NCBI RefSeq assembly: GCF_025152575.1
Contig: NZ_CP102293.1
Coordinates: forward strand, 1,364,001-1,428,000
Length of the DNA stretch: 64,000 nt
Origin: Subdoligranulum variabile
Lineage (GTDB): Bacteria; Bacillota; Clostridia; Oscillospirales; Ruminococcaceae
Direction of reading: 5' to 3'
The notes under the pieces are model-generated. The model was not told the origin of the DNA. It made no database searches and worked only from the letters and a program-made list of their open reading frames with translations. The position numbers and the translations under genes are program-made. Below, piece after piece: positions 15,577 through 23,918 of this stretch (position 1 is its first letter; each line of letters opens with the position of its first letter).

Positions 15577-17139
15577 TCAGCCGATGGGCATGCTGTCCAT
15601 CCGCCGGATGGCGTTTTCCACCGTTTCCTCGTCCATGTTCAGGGCGCGGTCGATCTCAAAAGTGCCCACCGTCCGGCGGGCGGTATCGTCAAAGAGTTCC
15701 ACATAGACGGTCTGGTCGATATCGTAGGCATAGAACACCGTGAAGGGTGCCCCTTTGGGATAGGCCGGGATGGGGATATCCTTGCTGCCGATGACCACCG
15801 CGTACCGGACATCGCTGTCCTCCCCCTGGGTCACCCGCACGAAAATGCTGGACTGGTTGTCCTGCACCGTCATGGCGTGGCGCTCCCCCTTGGTGGGGAT
15901 CTTGGCGTTCTTGGGGATGACCACGAAGTTTTCCTCCTGGTCGTTGTCGTTGAGAAGGATCACCCCCAGGGCCTGGGAGGTCACGTCCGAGATGGTCAGC
16001 ACCATATCCCCGGCGGGGGCCGGCACCAGATCGCCGCTTCCTTGCGCCGGTCCGTCCTCCGCCTTCTCCTGCTCGCAGACATAGGCCTGGATGGCGGCCC
16101 CCAGGGCCACCGCTTCGTCAGGGTTCACGTTCAGCTCCGGCTGCTTGCCGGAGATCTGCCGCACCATGTTGCGCACCATGGGCATCCGGGTAGAGCCGCC
16201 GATGAGCAGCAGATGGTCGATGTCCGCCCACAGCTTGCCTGCGGCCTCCATCACATCCTCCACCAGTTCCTGGGTGGTGCGCAGCAGGTCCCGGGTGAGT
16301 TCCTCGAACTGTTCCCGGGTGATGCGCACCCGGTACTGCTTGCCCCGCACCGACAGGATGATGTTGGCCTGCTGAATGGTGCTCAGGCTCTTTTTGGCCA
16401 GCTCGGATTTTTCCCGGATCTCAGCCACCAGGGCGTCGTCCAGCGAAAGGTCGCTGCCCGCCCCCTGCTTTTCCAGCTCCTCCATGACATAGTTGGCAAT
16501 GCGGTTGTCGAAGTCGAAGCCGCCCAGATTGCGGTTTCCGTCGGTAGCCAGCACATCGAAGGTGCCGTCCCGGATCTCCATGATCGTCACGTCGAAGGTG
16601 CCGCCGCCCAGGTCGTACACCAGCACCGTGCCGTTGCTTTCGTAGTTGAGGCCGTAGGAGATGGCCGCCGCCGTGGGTTCGTTGAGCACCCGCAGCACGT
16701 TGAGCCCCGCAATGCGCCCGGCCTGACGGGTGGCTACCCGCCGGGTATCGTCAAAGTAGGCCGGTACCGTGATCACCGCATCGGTGACCTCCTCCCCCAG
16801 GGCCAGCTCGGCATCATTCTTCAGCTTTTTCAGGATGATGGCCGAGATCTCCTCCGCTGTGTAGACGTTGCCGCTGGTGGATTCAAACCGCCAGCCGGGA
16901 TCCCCCATCTGCCGCTTGACAAACTGCACCACATCCAGCGGCGAGGTGGCCGCCGAATGTTTGGCCATATCCCCCACCAGCGGCTCGTCGCCGCCGTTGC
17001 CCACATCGGGGAACAGCACCACCGACGGGGTGATGTTCTGCCCCTCGCTGTTGGGCAGGATGGCCGGTTTGCCGTCCGGCTGCAGCACCGCTACCGCCGA
17101 ATAGGTGGTCCCCAGGTCAATTCCGATCGCTCGTCCCAT
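15577..17139 (-). CDS. DnaK/Hsp70 paralogue lacking the helical lid
   Basis: A 520-aa Hsp70. The nucleotide-binding domain shows phosphate 1 IGIDLGTTYS (residues ~5-14), PAYFDDTRR, NEPTAAAISYGL, phosphate 2 DLGGGTFDVT near 190 and LLIGGSTRMP near 330. A beta substrate-binding region follows (SDVTSQALGVILLND onward). The protein stops ~80-100 residues short of DnaK, so the C-terminal helical lid and EEVD-like tail are missing. The substrate domain is divergent, with an NDNDQEENFVVIPKNAKIP block. The ATG at 17139 has GGGAGG 9 bases upstream. Encoded with GrpE, a J-like protein and an FtsK-type ATPase, it is likely a specialised chaperone that keeps the small helical proteins or toxin export-competent. 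Confidence 0.85.
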   Translation of the reverse strand: MGRAIGIDLGTTYSAVAVLQPDGKPAILPNSEGQNITPSVVLFPDVGNGGDEPLVGDMAKHSAATSPLDVVQFVKRQMGDPGWRFESTSGNVYTAEEISAIILKKLKNDAELALGEEVTDAVITVPAYFDDTRRVATRQAGRIAGLNVLRVLNEPTAAAISYGLNYESNGTVLVYDLGGGTFDVTIMEIRDGTFDVLATDGNRNLGGFDFDNRIANYVMEELEKQGAGSDLSLDDALVAEIREKSELAKKSLSTIQQANIILSVRGKQYRVRITREQFEELTRDLLRTTQELVEDVMEAAGKLWADIDHLLLIGGSTRMPMVRNMVRQISGKQPELNVNPDEAVALGAAIQAYVCEQEKAEDGPAQGSGDLVPAPAGDMVLTISDVTSQALGVILLNDNDQEENFVVIPKNAKIPTKGERHAMTVQDNQSSIFVRVTQGEDSDVRYAVVIGSKDIPIPAYPKGAPFTVFYAYDIDQTVYVELFDDTARRTVGTFEIDRALNMDEETVENAIRRMDSMPIG

Positions 17140-17163
17140 ACTTGCCGCCTCCCGCAACAAACT

Positions 17164-17472
17164 TCAGCTGTTGAACTTGATGAACAGATCCGCCGGAAAC
17201 ACATGCAGCCCTTCGATCATCTCCCGGGTGGAACGGATCTCGTGGAAGAGGAACACCAGGGAAAGATAGGTGCACCAGGACATGTGCCGCTTGCCCGATT
17301 CCAACCCGCTGTAGGTCTGCCGGGAGATCCCCAGCAGATTGGCCAGCTCCTCCTGCGAAATATCTGCCTTGGCCCGCAGCGCCGCCAGATTTTCCTGCAG
17401 GACGGCAATGCTGACCTTCTGATAATTTTCCGACACCGACCATTTTTCCCGAATCACCGAATCACCTGCCAT
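17164..17472 (-). CDS. XRE-family regulator, first gene of the Hsp70/FtsK operon
   Basis: A protein of up to 102 aa with a Cro/CI-type helix-turn-helix (SQEELANLLGISRQTYSGLE, residues ~39-58), followed by a helical tail with no effector domain. The ATG at 17472 lies inside a GGGGAG sequence, so the true start could be the in-frame GTG at 17457, preceded by AGGTG. It is 24 bp upstream of dnaK, in the same direction. A 14-bp palindrome overlaps the operon -10 box, consistent with autorepression of the whole operon. Confidence 0.8.
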   Translation of the reverse strand: MAGDSVIREKWSVSENYQKVSIAVLQENLAALRAKADISQEELANLLGISRQTYSGLESGKRHMSWCTYLSLVFLFHEIRSTREMIEGLHVFPADLFIKFNS

Positions 17473-17517
17473 CTCCCCGGCGGATCTTCACCGAAGCGCC
17501 TCTTGTATCGTTATATT

Positions 17518-17556
17518 AGATATAATTATCTTACAATTTGTCAACATATCTGTCAA
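17518..17556 (-). promoter_or_regulatory. Promoter and candidate XRE operator of the Hsp70/FtsK operon
   Basis: On the minus strand TTGACA (17551-17556), 17 bp and TAAGAT (17528-17533) form a promoter; a second TTGACA lies at 17539-17544. The palindrome AGATA-TAAT-TATCT (17518-17531) overlaps the -10 region and would block RNA polymerase when bound by the first gene product. From here to 17635 there is no gene. Confidence 0.65.
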
Positions 17557-17635
17557 TATGTATATTCAATTTCCATTCCACCCGACCCAAAATTCTTCTA
17601 ACGTACGGTGATTTTTTTTGCACATTCACCACAGC

Positions 17636-17670
17636 AAAAGCCCTCCGGCTGTTTCAGCCGGAGGGCTTTT
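17636..17670 (-). terminator. Rho-independent terminator after the flavin oxidoreductase gene
   Basis: Perfect 15-bp arms (AAAAGCCCTCCGGCT and complement) with a 5-base loop lie 21 bp after the stop of the gene at 17691. The T runs on both strands would allow bidirectional termination. Confidence 0.85.
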
Positions 17671-17690
17671 TGGCTTTTGGGAATGAAAAC

Positions 17691-19619
17691 TCAGATCTGC
17701 AGGGCAGCTTCCAGGGCGGCCTGGGTGGCGGTCACTGCATTGCCGGGGGCCTGGGCGGCCTCACCGATGACGACCACCTGGGGGGCCACCTTCTCGGCGT
17801 CTTCCTTGAGGGCCGCGTTGCTGCGGGAACCCATGGCCAGCACCACGGTGTCGTAGCCGCGCATGGAACCGCCGGTGCCGTCGGCCAGCTGGTAGTCCAC
17901 GCCGTCGGGGTAGAAATGGCTGACCCGGGCGCCGGGCTGCAACTGGACATGGTTCTCGGCAAAATTCTCGAACATGTAGCGGCGGTTCTCGGGGGTGACA
18001 TCGGCGGCGATGACGGTCTTCATCTCCACGATGCCCACGGTGTAGCCGCGCTCGGCCAGGAACTCGGCCGCTTCACAGCCCACCATGCCGCCGCCTACCA
18101 CCAGGGCCTTCTGGCCGCAGGTGACCTTGCCCAGCAGCAGGTCCTGGGCGGTGACGTAGCCGCAGGTGTCCAGACCCGGGATGGGCAGCACCAGCGGCAC
18201 CGAACCGGTGGCCACCACGATGGCGTCGGGGGAGAGGCTGCGCAGCGTCTCCTCGGTGGCGTTGACGCCGCAGCGCAGGTCCACACCCGCCTGCTGGCAC
18301 TTGACGATCATGGAGCGGATGGCCTCGGACAGCTGGCCCTTACCGGTGGGGAAGGACGCCACGCGGAAGTTGCCGCCCAGCTCCTCACACTTTTCCAGCA
18401 GGGTCACGCTGTGGCCGCGCACGGCGCAGGCCCAGGCCGCATACAGGCCGGCGGGGCCGCCGCCCACGACCACCACCCGCTTCTTGTTCTCCACGGGGGT
18501 GAGCACGTGTTCCTGGCCCACGCAGGGGTTCAGGGCGCAGGTGATGGCCTTGCCGGCAAACATGTTGGGAACGCAGCCCAGCAGGCAGCCGATGCAGGGG
18601 GTCATGCTCTCCAGCTGGTTGTTGCGGGCCTTGTTGGGCAGCTCGGGGTCGGTGATGCTCTGACGGCCGAAGGCGATGAGGTCGGCACGGCCCTGCTTGA
18701 CCAGCAGCTCGGCGTACTGGGGCTCGGTGAAGCGGCCCACGGCGATGACCGGGATGCTCACCGCGCGGTGGATCTCGCTGACCAGGTCGGCGTTGAAGCC
18801 ACCGTGGGTGATGCCGGGGGCCCACATGAACTCGTCATGGAGATGGACGGCACGGGTCACGTGCAGGGCGTCCACGCCGCACTCCTGCTCCAGGTAGGCG
18901 GCCACGGCGGCGGCGTCCTGGACGGTCTGGCCGCCCTCCACCTCGTCGCTGGCGTTGATGCGGCAGAGGATGGGCAGGTTGCCGCCGGTCTTCTTCCGGA
19001 TGTTCTCGATGATCAGGCGGGGCAGCCGCATGCGGTTCTCGAAGCAGCCGCCGAACTCATCGGTGCGGTGGTTGGTGCGCTGGGAGATGAAGGTGCTCAC
19101 CAGGTAGCCGTGGGCACAGTGGACTTCCACCATGTCGATGCCGGCCTGCTGGGCGCGGCGGGCGGCATCACCGTAGCACTCGATGATGCGGTAGAGTTCC
19201 TCCCGGCTGACAGCCTCGGGCACTTTCCGGCCCTGGGCGGCGGGCACGGCGCTGGCGGCCTTCAGCGGGTAGCCGGTGAGGGCGGAGTTGCCCTCGGGGC
19301 CGGCGTGCTGCAGCTGGATGGACACCTTGGCGCCGTAGGCATGGCAGGCATCGGCCACCCGGCGGAAGCTGGGCACCGTGTCGTCCGAGAAGAGGCAGGG
19401 CTTGCGGGGGCCGCCCTTGGCCTCTTTGTAGACCACGGTGGATTCAATGGTGATGAGGCCGAAGCCGCCCTTGGCCCGGGCCTCGTAGTAGGAGAGGGAC
19501 CGGTCGCTGAGGGAGCCGTCGGTGTTGGCCAGGTTGTTGCCCATGGGGGGCACCACAAAACGGTTGGGCACGGTGACGGTGCCGATCTGCACCGGAGAGA
19601 ACATATACGGGAATTTCAT
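17691..19619 (-). CDS. NADH:flavin oxidoreductase / 2,4-dienoyl-CoA reductase family enzyme
   Basis: A 642-aa two-part flavo-iron-sulfur enzyme. The N-terminal FMN TIM barrel (~1-330) has VPPMGNN and the VHCAHGYL active-site block. A 4Fe-4S cysteine set CIGCLLGC...C lies near 340-360, followed by a C-terminal FAD/NAD(P) Rossmann region (VVVGGGPAGLYAAWACA near 388; VVGGGMVGCEAAEFLAERG near 515). This is the architecture of FadH, BaiCD and enoate reductases, which reduce activated C=C bonds. As the last gene in a shikimate-type operon, it probably reduces an unsaturated cyclic acid intermediate. The substrate is inferred. The start at 19619 begins MKFPYMFSPVQIG as in the family. Confidence 0.88.
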   Translation of the reverse strand: MKFPYMFSPVQIGTVTVPNRFVVPPMGNNLANTDGSLSDRSLSYYEARAKGGFGLITIESTVVYKEAKGGPRKPCLFSDDTVPSFRRVADACHAYGAKVSIQLQHAGPEGNSALTGYPLKAASAVPAAQGRKVPEAVSREELYRIIECYGDAARRAQQAGIDMVEVHCAHGYLVSTFISQRTNHRTDEFGGCFENRMRLPRLIIENIRKKTGGNLPILCRINASDEVEGGQTVQDAAAVAAYLEQECGVDALHVTRAVHLHDEFMWAPGITHGGFNADLVSEIHRAVSIPVIAVGRFTEPQYAELLVKQGRADLIAFGRQSITDPELPNKARNNQLESMTPCIGCLLGCVPNMFAGKAITCALNPCVGQEHVLTPVENKKRVVVVGGGPAGLYAAWACAVRGHSVTLLEKCEELGGNFRVASFPTGKGQLSEAIRSMIVKCQQAGVDLRCGVNATEETLRSLSPDAIVVATGSVPLVLPIPGLDTCGYVTAQDLLLGKVTCGQKALVVGGGMVGCEAAEFLAERGYTVGIVEMKTVIAADVTPENRRYMFENFAENHVQLQPGARVSHFYPDGVDYQLADGTGGSMRGYDTVVLAMGSRSNAALKEDAEKVAPQVVVIGEAAQAPGNAVTATQAALEAALQI

Positions 19620-19643
19620 GATGAGTACCTCCGACTGCCCTGA

Positions 19644-20516
19644 TTACAGGAAGAATTTTTCCAGCACTTCCTGGGCAGGCATATCCTTGCCGGTGAAGAG
19701 CTTGAAGGCGGCCACGCCCTGCCACAGCAGCATGCCGATGCCGCCCACCGCGGCGGCACAGCCGGCGGCCTTGGCGTCACAGATCAGACGGGTCTCCTTG
19801 GGATTGTAGACGGTGTCGGCCACCACCAGCTCGGGACGGAGCAGCTTGGGGTCGATGAGGGTCTCGGCCTCCAGGGGCTTCATGCCCACCTTGGTGGCGT
19901 TGACCAGGATGTCGCAGCGGCCCACCGCCGCGGCCAGGGCGGCCTCGTCCTCCAGCGGGGTGATGGACACCTTGCAGTGGGGCACCGCCTTGCGCAGCTT
20001 TTCCACATTCTGCTCGCCGCGGGGGTAGAATTCATCCTTGCGGTTGAAGATGGCGATCTCCGCCGCGCCGTCCAGCGCCGCCTGGGCGCAGATGGCTGTG
20101 GCCGCACCGCCGGCGCCCAGCACCACCAGCTTCTTGCCGCTGATGGCCACGCCGTGTTCGGCCAGGTTGCGCACAAAGCCGATGCCGTCGGTGTTGTGGC
20201 CGGTGAGTTTGCCGTCCTCCCCCACGGTGACGGTGTTGCAGGCGCCGATGAGCTCCGCCGCCGGAGAGAGGGCGTCCACGCAGCCCGCCACGGCGGTCTT
20301 GCAGGGCATGGTCACGTTGAAGCCGCCCACATGGAGCAGCTTGAGGGACTCCACCGCTTCCTTGGTCTTTTCCAGGGGAATATCAAAGGCCAGGTAGGCC
20401 GCATCGATGCCGGTGCGGGCGAAGGAGTAGTTGTACATGGCGGGAGAGCCGGAATGGCCCACGGGGGAGCCGATCAGGCAGTAAAGCTGGGTATGTCCGG
20501 AAATTCTTGCTTCCAT
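19644..20516 (-). CDS. aroE: Shikimate/quinate dehydrogenase
   Basis: A 290-aa AroE/YdiB-family oxidoreductase. The substrate domain shows IGSPVGHSGSPAMYN near residue 16 and NVTMPCK near 67 with the catalytic Lys. NTDG near 108 and the glycine-rich VLGAGGAATAI near 131 bind nucleotide. NRKDEFYPR after the second strand resembles YdiB-like proteins, which can use NAD and quinate. It reduces 3-dehydroshikimate or oxidises shikimate/quinate. The neighbours (transporter, sugar-isomerase-fold enzyme, ene-reductase) suggest catabolism of imported shikimate or quinate rather than the housekeeping aromatic pathway. Confidence 0.88.
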   Translation of the reverse strand: MEARISGHTQLYCLIGSPVGHSGSPAMYNYSFARTGIDAAYLAFDIPLEKTKEAVESLKLLHVGGFNVTMPCKTAVAGCVDALSPAAELIGACNTVTVGEDGKLTGHNTDGIGFVRNLAEHGVAISGKKLVVLGAGGAATAICAQAALDGAAEIAIFNRKDEFYPRGEQNVEKLRKAVPHCKVSITPLEDEAALAAAVGRCDILVNATKVGMKPLEAETLIDPKLLRPELVVADTVYNPKETRLICDAKAAGCAAAVGGIGMLLWQGVAAFKLFTGKDMPAQEVLEKFFL

Positions 20517-20534
20517 TGCAGATATCCTCCTCGA

Positions 20535-21380
20535 TTACTTTTCCAGAATCTCGGGCCATGCCTGTTCCAGCACGGCCTTGGTGGCGTCGTAGTTGGCCTT
20601 GGCAGCGGCGGGCACGCCGTCCGCCAGGATGGCGTCGCTGATGACTTCCACGCCCACCACCTTGGGATCGATGCCCTTGTTGCGGATCATCTCCACAAAG
20701 CCGGCGGTGTTGCCGGAACCGGTGCCGGGCAGCATGCGGTCGTGCATGGACTCATCCCGGAGCACGGGGCCCGCGTAGGGATGGGCCTGCACGTCGTTGA
20801 TCTGGATGGAGACCACCTTGTCGGCGGGCACATCGGCCAGCACGCTGGGGTCATAGCTCTGGTTGGCGCGGATCCAGTGCCAGGAGTCCAGGATCAGCTT
20901 GGCGTTGTCGCAGCCGGATTCCTTGACCACGGCCCAGGCCTTCTTCACATCGGGCAGGCCGCTGTAGGGCATGGGCTCCACGCCGATGGTGAAGGGCGCC
21001 GCACGGTGGCACAGTTCCCGCAGCTTCTGGGCGGTGTACTCCACCGAGTAGTTCTCCATGAGGCCGCAGTTGATGTGGTTCACGCCGAACAGACGGCACA
21101 TATGGAAGCAGATCTGCTCCTTGTACTTCTGCTCGTAGGAGCGGTGCTCCTCGGCCCACTGGACGATGTACTCCACCTCGGTGACCTTCATGTCGTACTT
21201 CTTCAGGATGTCCAGGATGTCCTGGTCGAAGAGGCCCTCGTTCAGGGCGTCCACGTAGGTCTCCGCCCGCAGGCCGATGCCCTCGAAGCCGGCAGCCTTG
21301 GCGGCCGAAACCCGCTCTTCAAAGGTGCACTGGTCGCCCAGCGTCCAGGAACTGATGGTGATGGGATGTTTCTGAGACAT
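20535..21380 (-). CDS. Sugar phosphate isomerase/epimerase-like TIM-barrel protein
   Basis: A 281-aa protein of the AP endonuclease 2 / xylose isomerase-like TIM-barrel family (IolE/IolI, 3-dehydroshikimate dehydratase group). It begins ITISSWTLGDQCTFEERV and carries metal-binding acidic positions in GVEPMPYSG, LILDSWHW, IQINDVQ and VGVEVIS, the usual Glu-Asp-His-Glu set. In this operon with AroE, a shikimate kinase and an ene-reductase, a 3-dehydroshikimate dehydratase or epimerase role is plausible. The exact reaction is not decided by sequence. Confidence 0.8.
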   Translation of the reverse strand: MSQKHPITISSWTLGDQCTFEERVSAAKAAGFEGIGLRAETYVDALNEGLFDQDILDILKKYDMKVTEVEYIVQWAEEHRSYEQKYKEQICFHMCRLFGVNHINCGLMENYSVEYTAQKLRELCHRAAPFTIGVEPMPYSGLPDVKKAWAVVKESGCDNAKLILDSWHWIRANQSYDPSVLADVPADKVVSIQINDVQAHPYAGPVLRDESMHDRMLPGTGSGNTAGFVEMIRNKGIDPKVVGVEVISDAILADGVPAAAKANYDATKAVLEQAWPEILEK

Positions 21381-21415
21381 GGTGTATTTCCTCCTAAGCG
21401 TCGTATGGGTTTTCT

Positions 21416-21937
21416 TTATTGCGGCTGCCCGCGGAGCGCTGCCTGCTGCAGCACTTCCCGGCAGATTTCGGCGATGGTCCGGTCCGAGGTGTCCACGGTG
21501 ATGTCCGCCGCGGCCTCGTACTTGGGACGGCGCTGTTCCATCAGCGCCGCGATGTAGGCGATATCCTTGTGGCCTTCCAGCAGCGGGCGGCTGTGGTCGT
21601 CCTTCACCCGGCGCAGGATGACCTCCGGGCGGGCGGTCAGCAGCACCACCAGGCCGCTGCGGCGCATGGCCGCCACGTTTTCCTCCCGCATGGGGACCCC
21701 GCCCCCGCAGGAGACCACGCAGGGCTCGCTGTGGGAAAAGCTGTTGAGCAGCGCCGTCTCGCAGCTGCGGAAGTAGCCCTCCCCTTTCCGGGCAAAGATG
21801 TCCGAGACGGACATGCCCTCCTGTTCGGCGATGCGCTGGTCCATCTCCACCACGGGGCGGCCCAGCTGACGGCTCAGCGCCCGGGAGACCGACGTCTTGC
21901 CCGCGCCCATGAAGCCGATGAGAAACAATGTATCCAT
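21416..21937 (-). CDS. aroK: Shikimate kinase
   Basis: A 173-aa shikimate kinase with P-loop GFMGAGKTS (residues 8-16), the shikimate-binding block VVEMDQRI near 29, the GGG motif in VVSCGGGVP near 78 and the lid region around RPLLEG near 118. It converts shikimate to shikimate 3-phosphate. RBS AAAGGAG lies 7 bases before the ATG and overlaps the stop of the transporter remnant. Its place behind a transporter suggests that imported shikimate can be channelled into aromatic synthesis as well as catabolism. Confidence 0.9.
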   Translation of the reverse strand: MDTLFLIGFMGAGKTSVSRALSRQLGRPVVEMDQRIAEQEGMSVSDIFARKGEGYFRSCETALLNSFSHSEPCVVSCGGGVPMREENVAAMRRSGLVVLLTARPEVILRRVKDDHSRPLLEGHKDIAYIAALMEQRRPKYEAAADITVDTSDRTIAEICREVLQQAALRGQPQ

Positions 21938-21941
21938 AGCC

Positions 21942-22650
21942 TTACTCCTTTGCGGCGGCAGCCTTTTCCTTTTTCAGGCAGCCATTGAGGTAGACCGCCA
22001 GCAGGATGCCCACCAGGGTCACGGCGATGTTGAAGAGCAGCACCAGACGGGGGCCCTCGGTGCCGCCGATGCGGGTGAGGATGCCCGCCACGCTGACCAC
22101 CAGGTAGTTGGCCACGCTGGAGGCGATCATGACGATGGAGGTGATGACGCCGCGGTTTTTGGGGAACATCTCATTGGCCACGGCGGTGACCAGCTGGAGC
22201 ACGCCGCCCGCGGCGAAGAAGCCCAGCAGGAAGCCGCCGGCCAGGCAGATGGCGGGGGTCTGGATGAAGTAGATGGCCACCAGGGTCAGCAGGGCGATGG
22301 TGGGATAGACCACCAGGATCTTGGCGGGTTCCACGTTGCGGCCCAGCAGCGCCGCGCTGACAAAGAGGGCCAGCACGATGCCCACCGAGTAGAAGGACTG
22401 GATCTTGCCGGGGTCGGACAGGCCGTAGAGGATGCCCAGCTCCTGGTTGCAGTTGAGCCAGAGCATGAAGGTGGTGGAGGTGGTGAAGCCCAGGCAGACC
22501 AGCACGATGGACGCCGGGGTGAAATGCATGGGTTCCTTGGCGGCCTTTTTCTCGGTGCGGGTGAAGGGCGGGAAGGGCAGGAAGGCCAGGAAGATGCCGT
22601 CCACCACGATGATGACGGCGGTGGCCAGGAAGATGGTGTGGAAGGGCAGG
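21942..22650 (-). pseudogene. MFS transporter lacking its 5' half
   Basis: About 236 residues with seven hydrophobic helices remain: TM6 region LPFHTIFLATAVIIVVDG, a charged cytoplasmic loop (FTRTEKKAAKEP) and six C-terminal helices ending CLKKEKAAAAKE. Complete MFS carriers have ~400-440 residues and 12 helices, so the N-terminal half is gone. Homology stops abruptly at ~22650, where an unrelated plus-strand XRE fragment begins. An internal ATG at 22607 could start a 221-aa stub but has no supporting site. It was probably a shikimate/quinate-type permease heading the aro-like operon, which may have lost its promoter too. Confidence 0.75.
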
Positions 22651-22863
22651 TTAGCGCGGGAAACTGGAATCCGTCCATCTACGATCTGCGCTTATTATAA
22701 TGAGTTTGCGGAGAGAATCAACCTGGAACATTTGGACCGTATCTGTGAGGCTTTGGGCTGTCGCGTTGAAGATGTTCTTGAATATGTTCCAAGTCTCCAA
22801 AAAAAGACCGGCCAAGATCTGATTTTAGAAGATCACGGAAACCGAAAAGACCCGAAAAAATGA
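22651..22863 (+). pseudogene. XRE-family regulator lacking its 5' end
   Basis: Seventy in-frame codons resemble the C-terminal two thirds of a small Cro/CI-type regulator: LARETGIRPSTICAYYNEFA (HTH recognition region), INLEHLDRICEALGCRVEDV and LEYVPSLQKKTG, then a charged tail ending RKDPKK. No start codon or ribosome site belongs to it; the frame runs backwards into the antisense of the MFS gene. It is more AT-rich than both flanks. The first ~15-20 residues are missing. It is followed by an intact terminator, so it came in as the 3' end of a functional gene. Confidence 0.75.
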
Positions 22864-22873
22864 GACGAAAAAA

Positions 22874-22911
22874 GGGCGTTTAAGAGGGATTTAATACCTT
22901 CTCAAACGCCC
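22874..22911 (+). terminator. Rho-independent terminator of the truncated XRE gene
   Basis: GGGCGTTT with an imperfect inner stem pairs with AAACGCCC and is followed by TTTTTCTTTTTC on the plus strand, 10 bp after the XRE stop. It travels with the AT-rich insert. Confidence 0.8.
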
Positions 22912-22943
22912 TTTTTCTTTTTCATTTTATAAGCAAAATCTTT

Positions 22944-23849
22944 TCAATTTTTTTGCAAAGCAACATCCACATCGGTCCACTGGTACAAAAGGCAGAAATA
23001 CTGCCCGTCCAGCAGCTTTTCGGCGGTCTGCTGCCGCTTGTCAAAAAAGAAATCGCTGGTCAGCGTGCCGTCCGCCACCAGTTCCCGCAGCGTTTTCAGC
23101 CAGGTCTGGTAGTCGGGGTCGGTGACCGCGTCGTAGGCCTGGCCGTCCTTCTGGGGCGGAATGGCGAGAAAATCCGGCAGGCAGTCGGTGAGGGAGGCAT
23201 TGCCGTACTCGTTGAACTCTCCCACCCCAAAGGGAATGAGCGGTTTGCCGTCCACCTCGGGGAACTGGGCCGCCGCCCGGCGCAGGGTGTCGGCAAAGCC
23301 TTCCGGCGTGGTCATGTCGGGGCTGCCCAGGGCTTCATACAGATCCTTGCGCACCACAAAGACCATGTTGGCCGCCTGCTGGGCTTCCTCCACCCCCGCC
23401 GAAAAGCTGGGGTAGCCGTAGACATAGCCGTCGGGCTGGCGGTACCAGTCCAGCTGGTCCGCCCCCGCCACGGTATAGAAGTCGGGATCGTAGGTTTCGG
23501 CCAGCTCGTCCAGGGAATAGACGTAGCCCCCGTCGATGAGGGTGCTGACCTGGGGTTCCCACCAGCCCAGGGTGATGAGGTCGGGCAGGTCCTCCTGGCG
23601 GATCATGGCGTCCAGGGTGTCGCTGCCCGCCCCCGTGGGGACGGAAAAGTCCACCGTGACGCCGGTAGATTCGGTGACGGTGTCGGTGACATGGTTGCCG
23701 CCCCAGCCGGCGTTGAACCAGGAAAAATTCACATACCAGTCCAGCTGTACGGCCGGTGCCGCGGGCTGCTGCGGCGCCGCCGCACACCCCGCCAGCAGCA
23801 AAAGGGCGGCGGTCAGACAGACCGACCTTGCTCCCCTGTCAGTCGTCAT
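22944..23849 (-). pseudogene. CUT1 sugar-binding lipoprotein truncated at its C terminus
   Basis: A 301-aa remnant of an LplA-type binding protein. It begins MTTDRGARSV and has a lipobox LLAGC near residue 21. The body includes DLPDLITLGWWEPQ and GYVYGYPSFSAGVEEAQ, typical of the N-terminal lobe. It ends at DVDVALQKN where the sequence turns AT-rich. Relatives such as the protein at 3207-4814 are ~530 aa, so most of the second lobe is lost and sugar binding should fail. The start at 23849 has AAGGAGG upstream. It is the last gene of a CUT1 operon with two intact permeases. Confidence 0.7.
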
Positions 23850-23918
23850 AACCGCCGCCTCCTTGCCTTGCAGGCTGTATTTTATTTTATCATAGCACAC
23901 TGTGCCGGGGGCCAGCAA

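Noticed and set aside
15577..17139. Housekeeping dnaK-grpE-dnaJ heat-shock operon
   Set aside because: The DnaK is short and divergent, the J protein lacks HPD, and the genes are mixed with FtsK-type, WXG-like and toxin genes, with no HrcA or CIRCE element.
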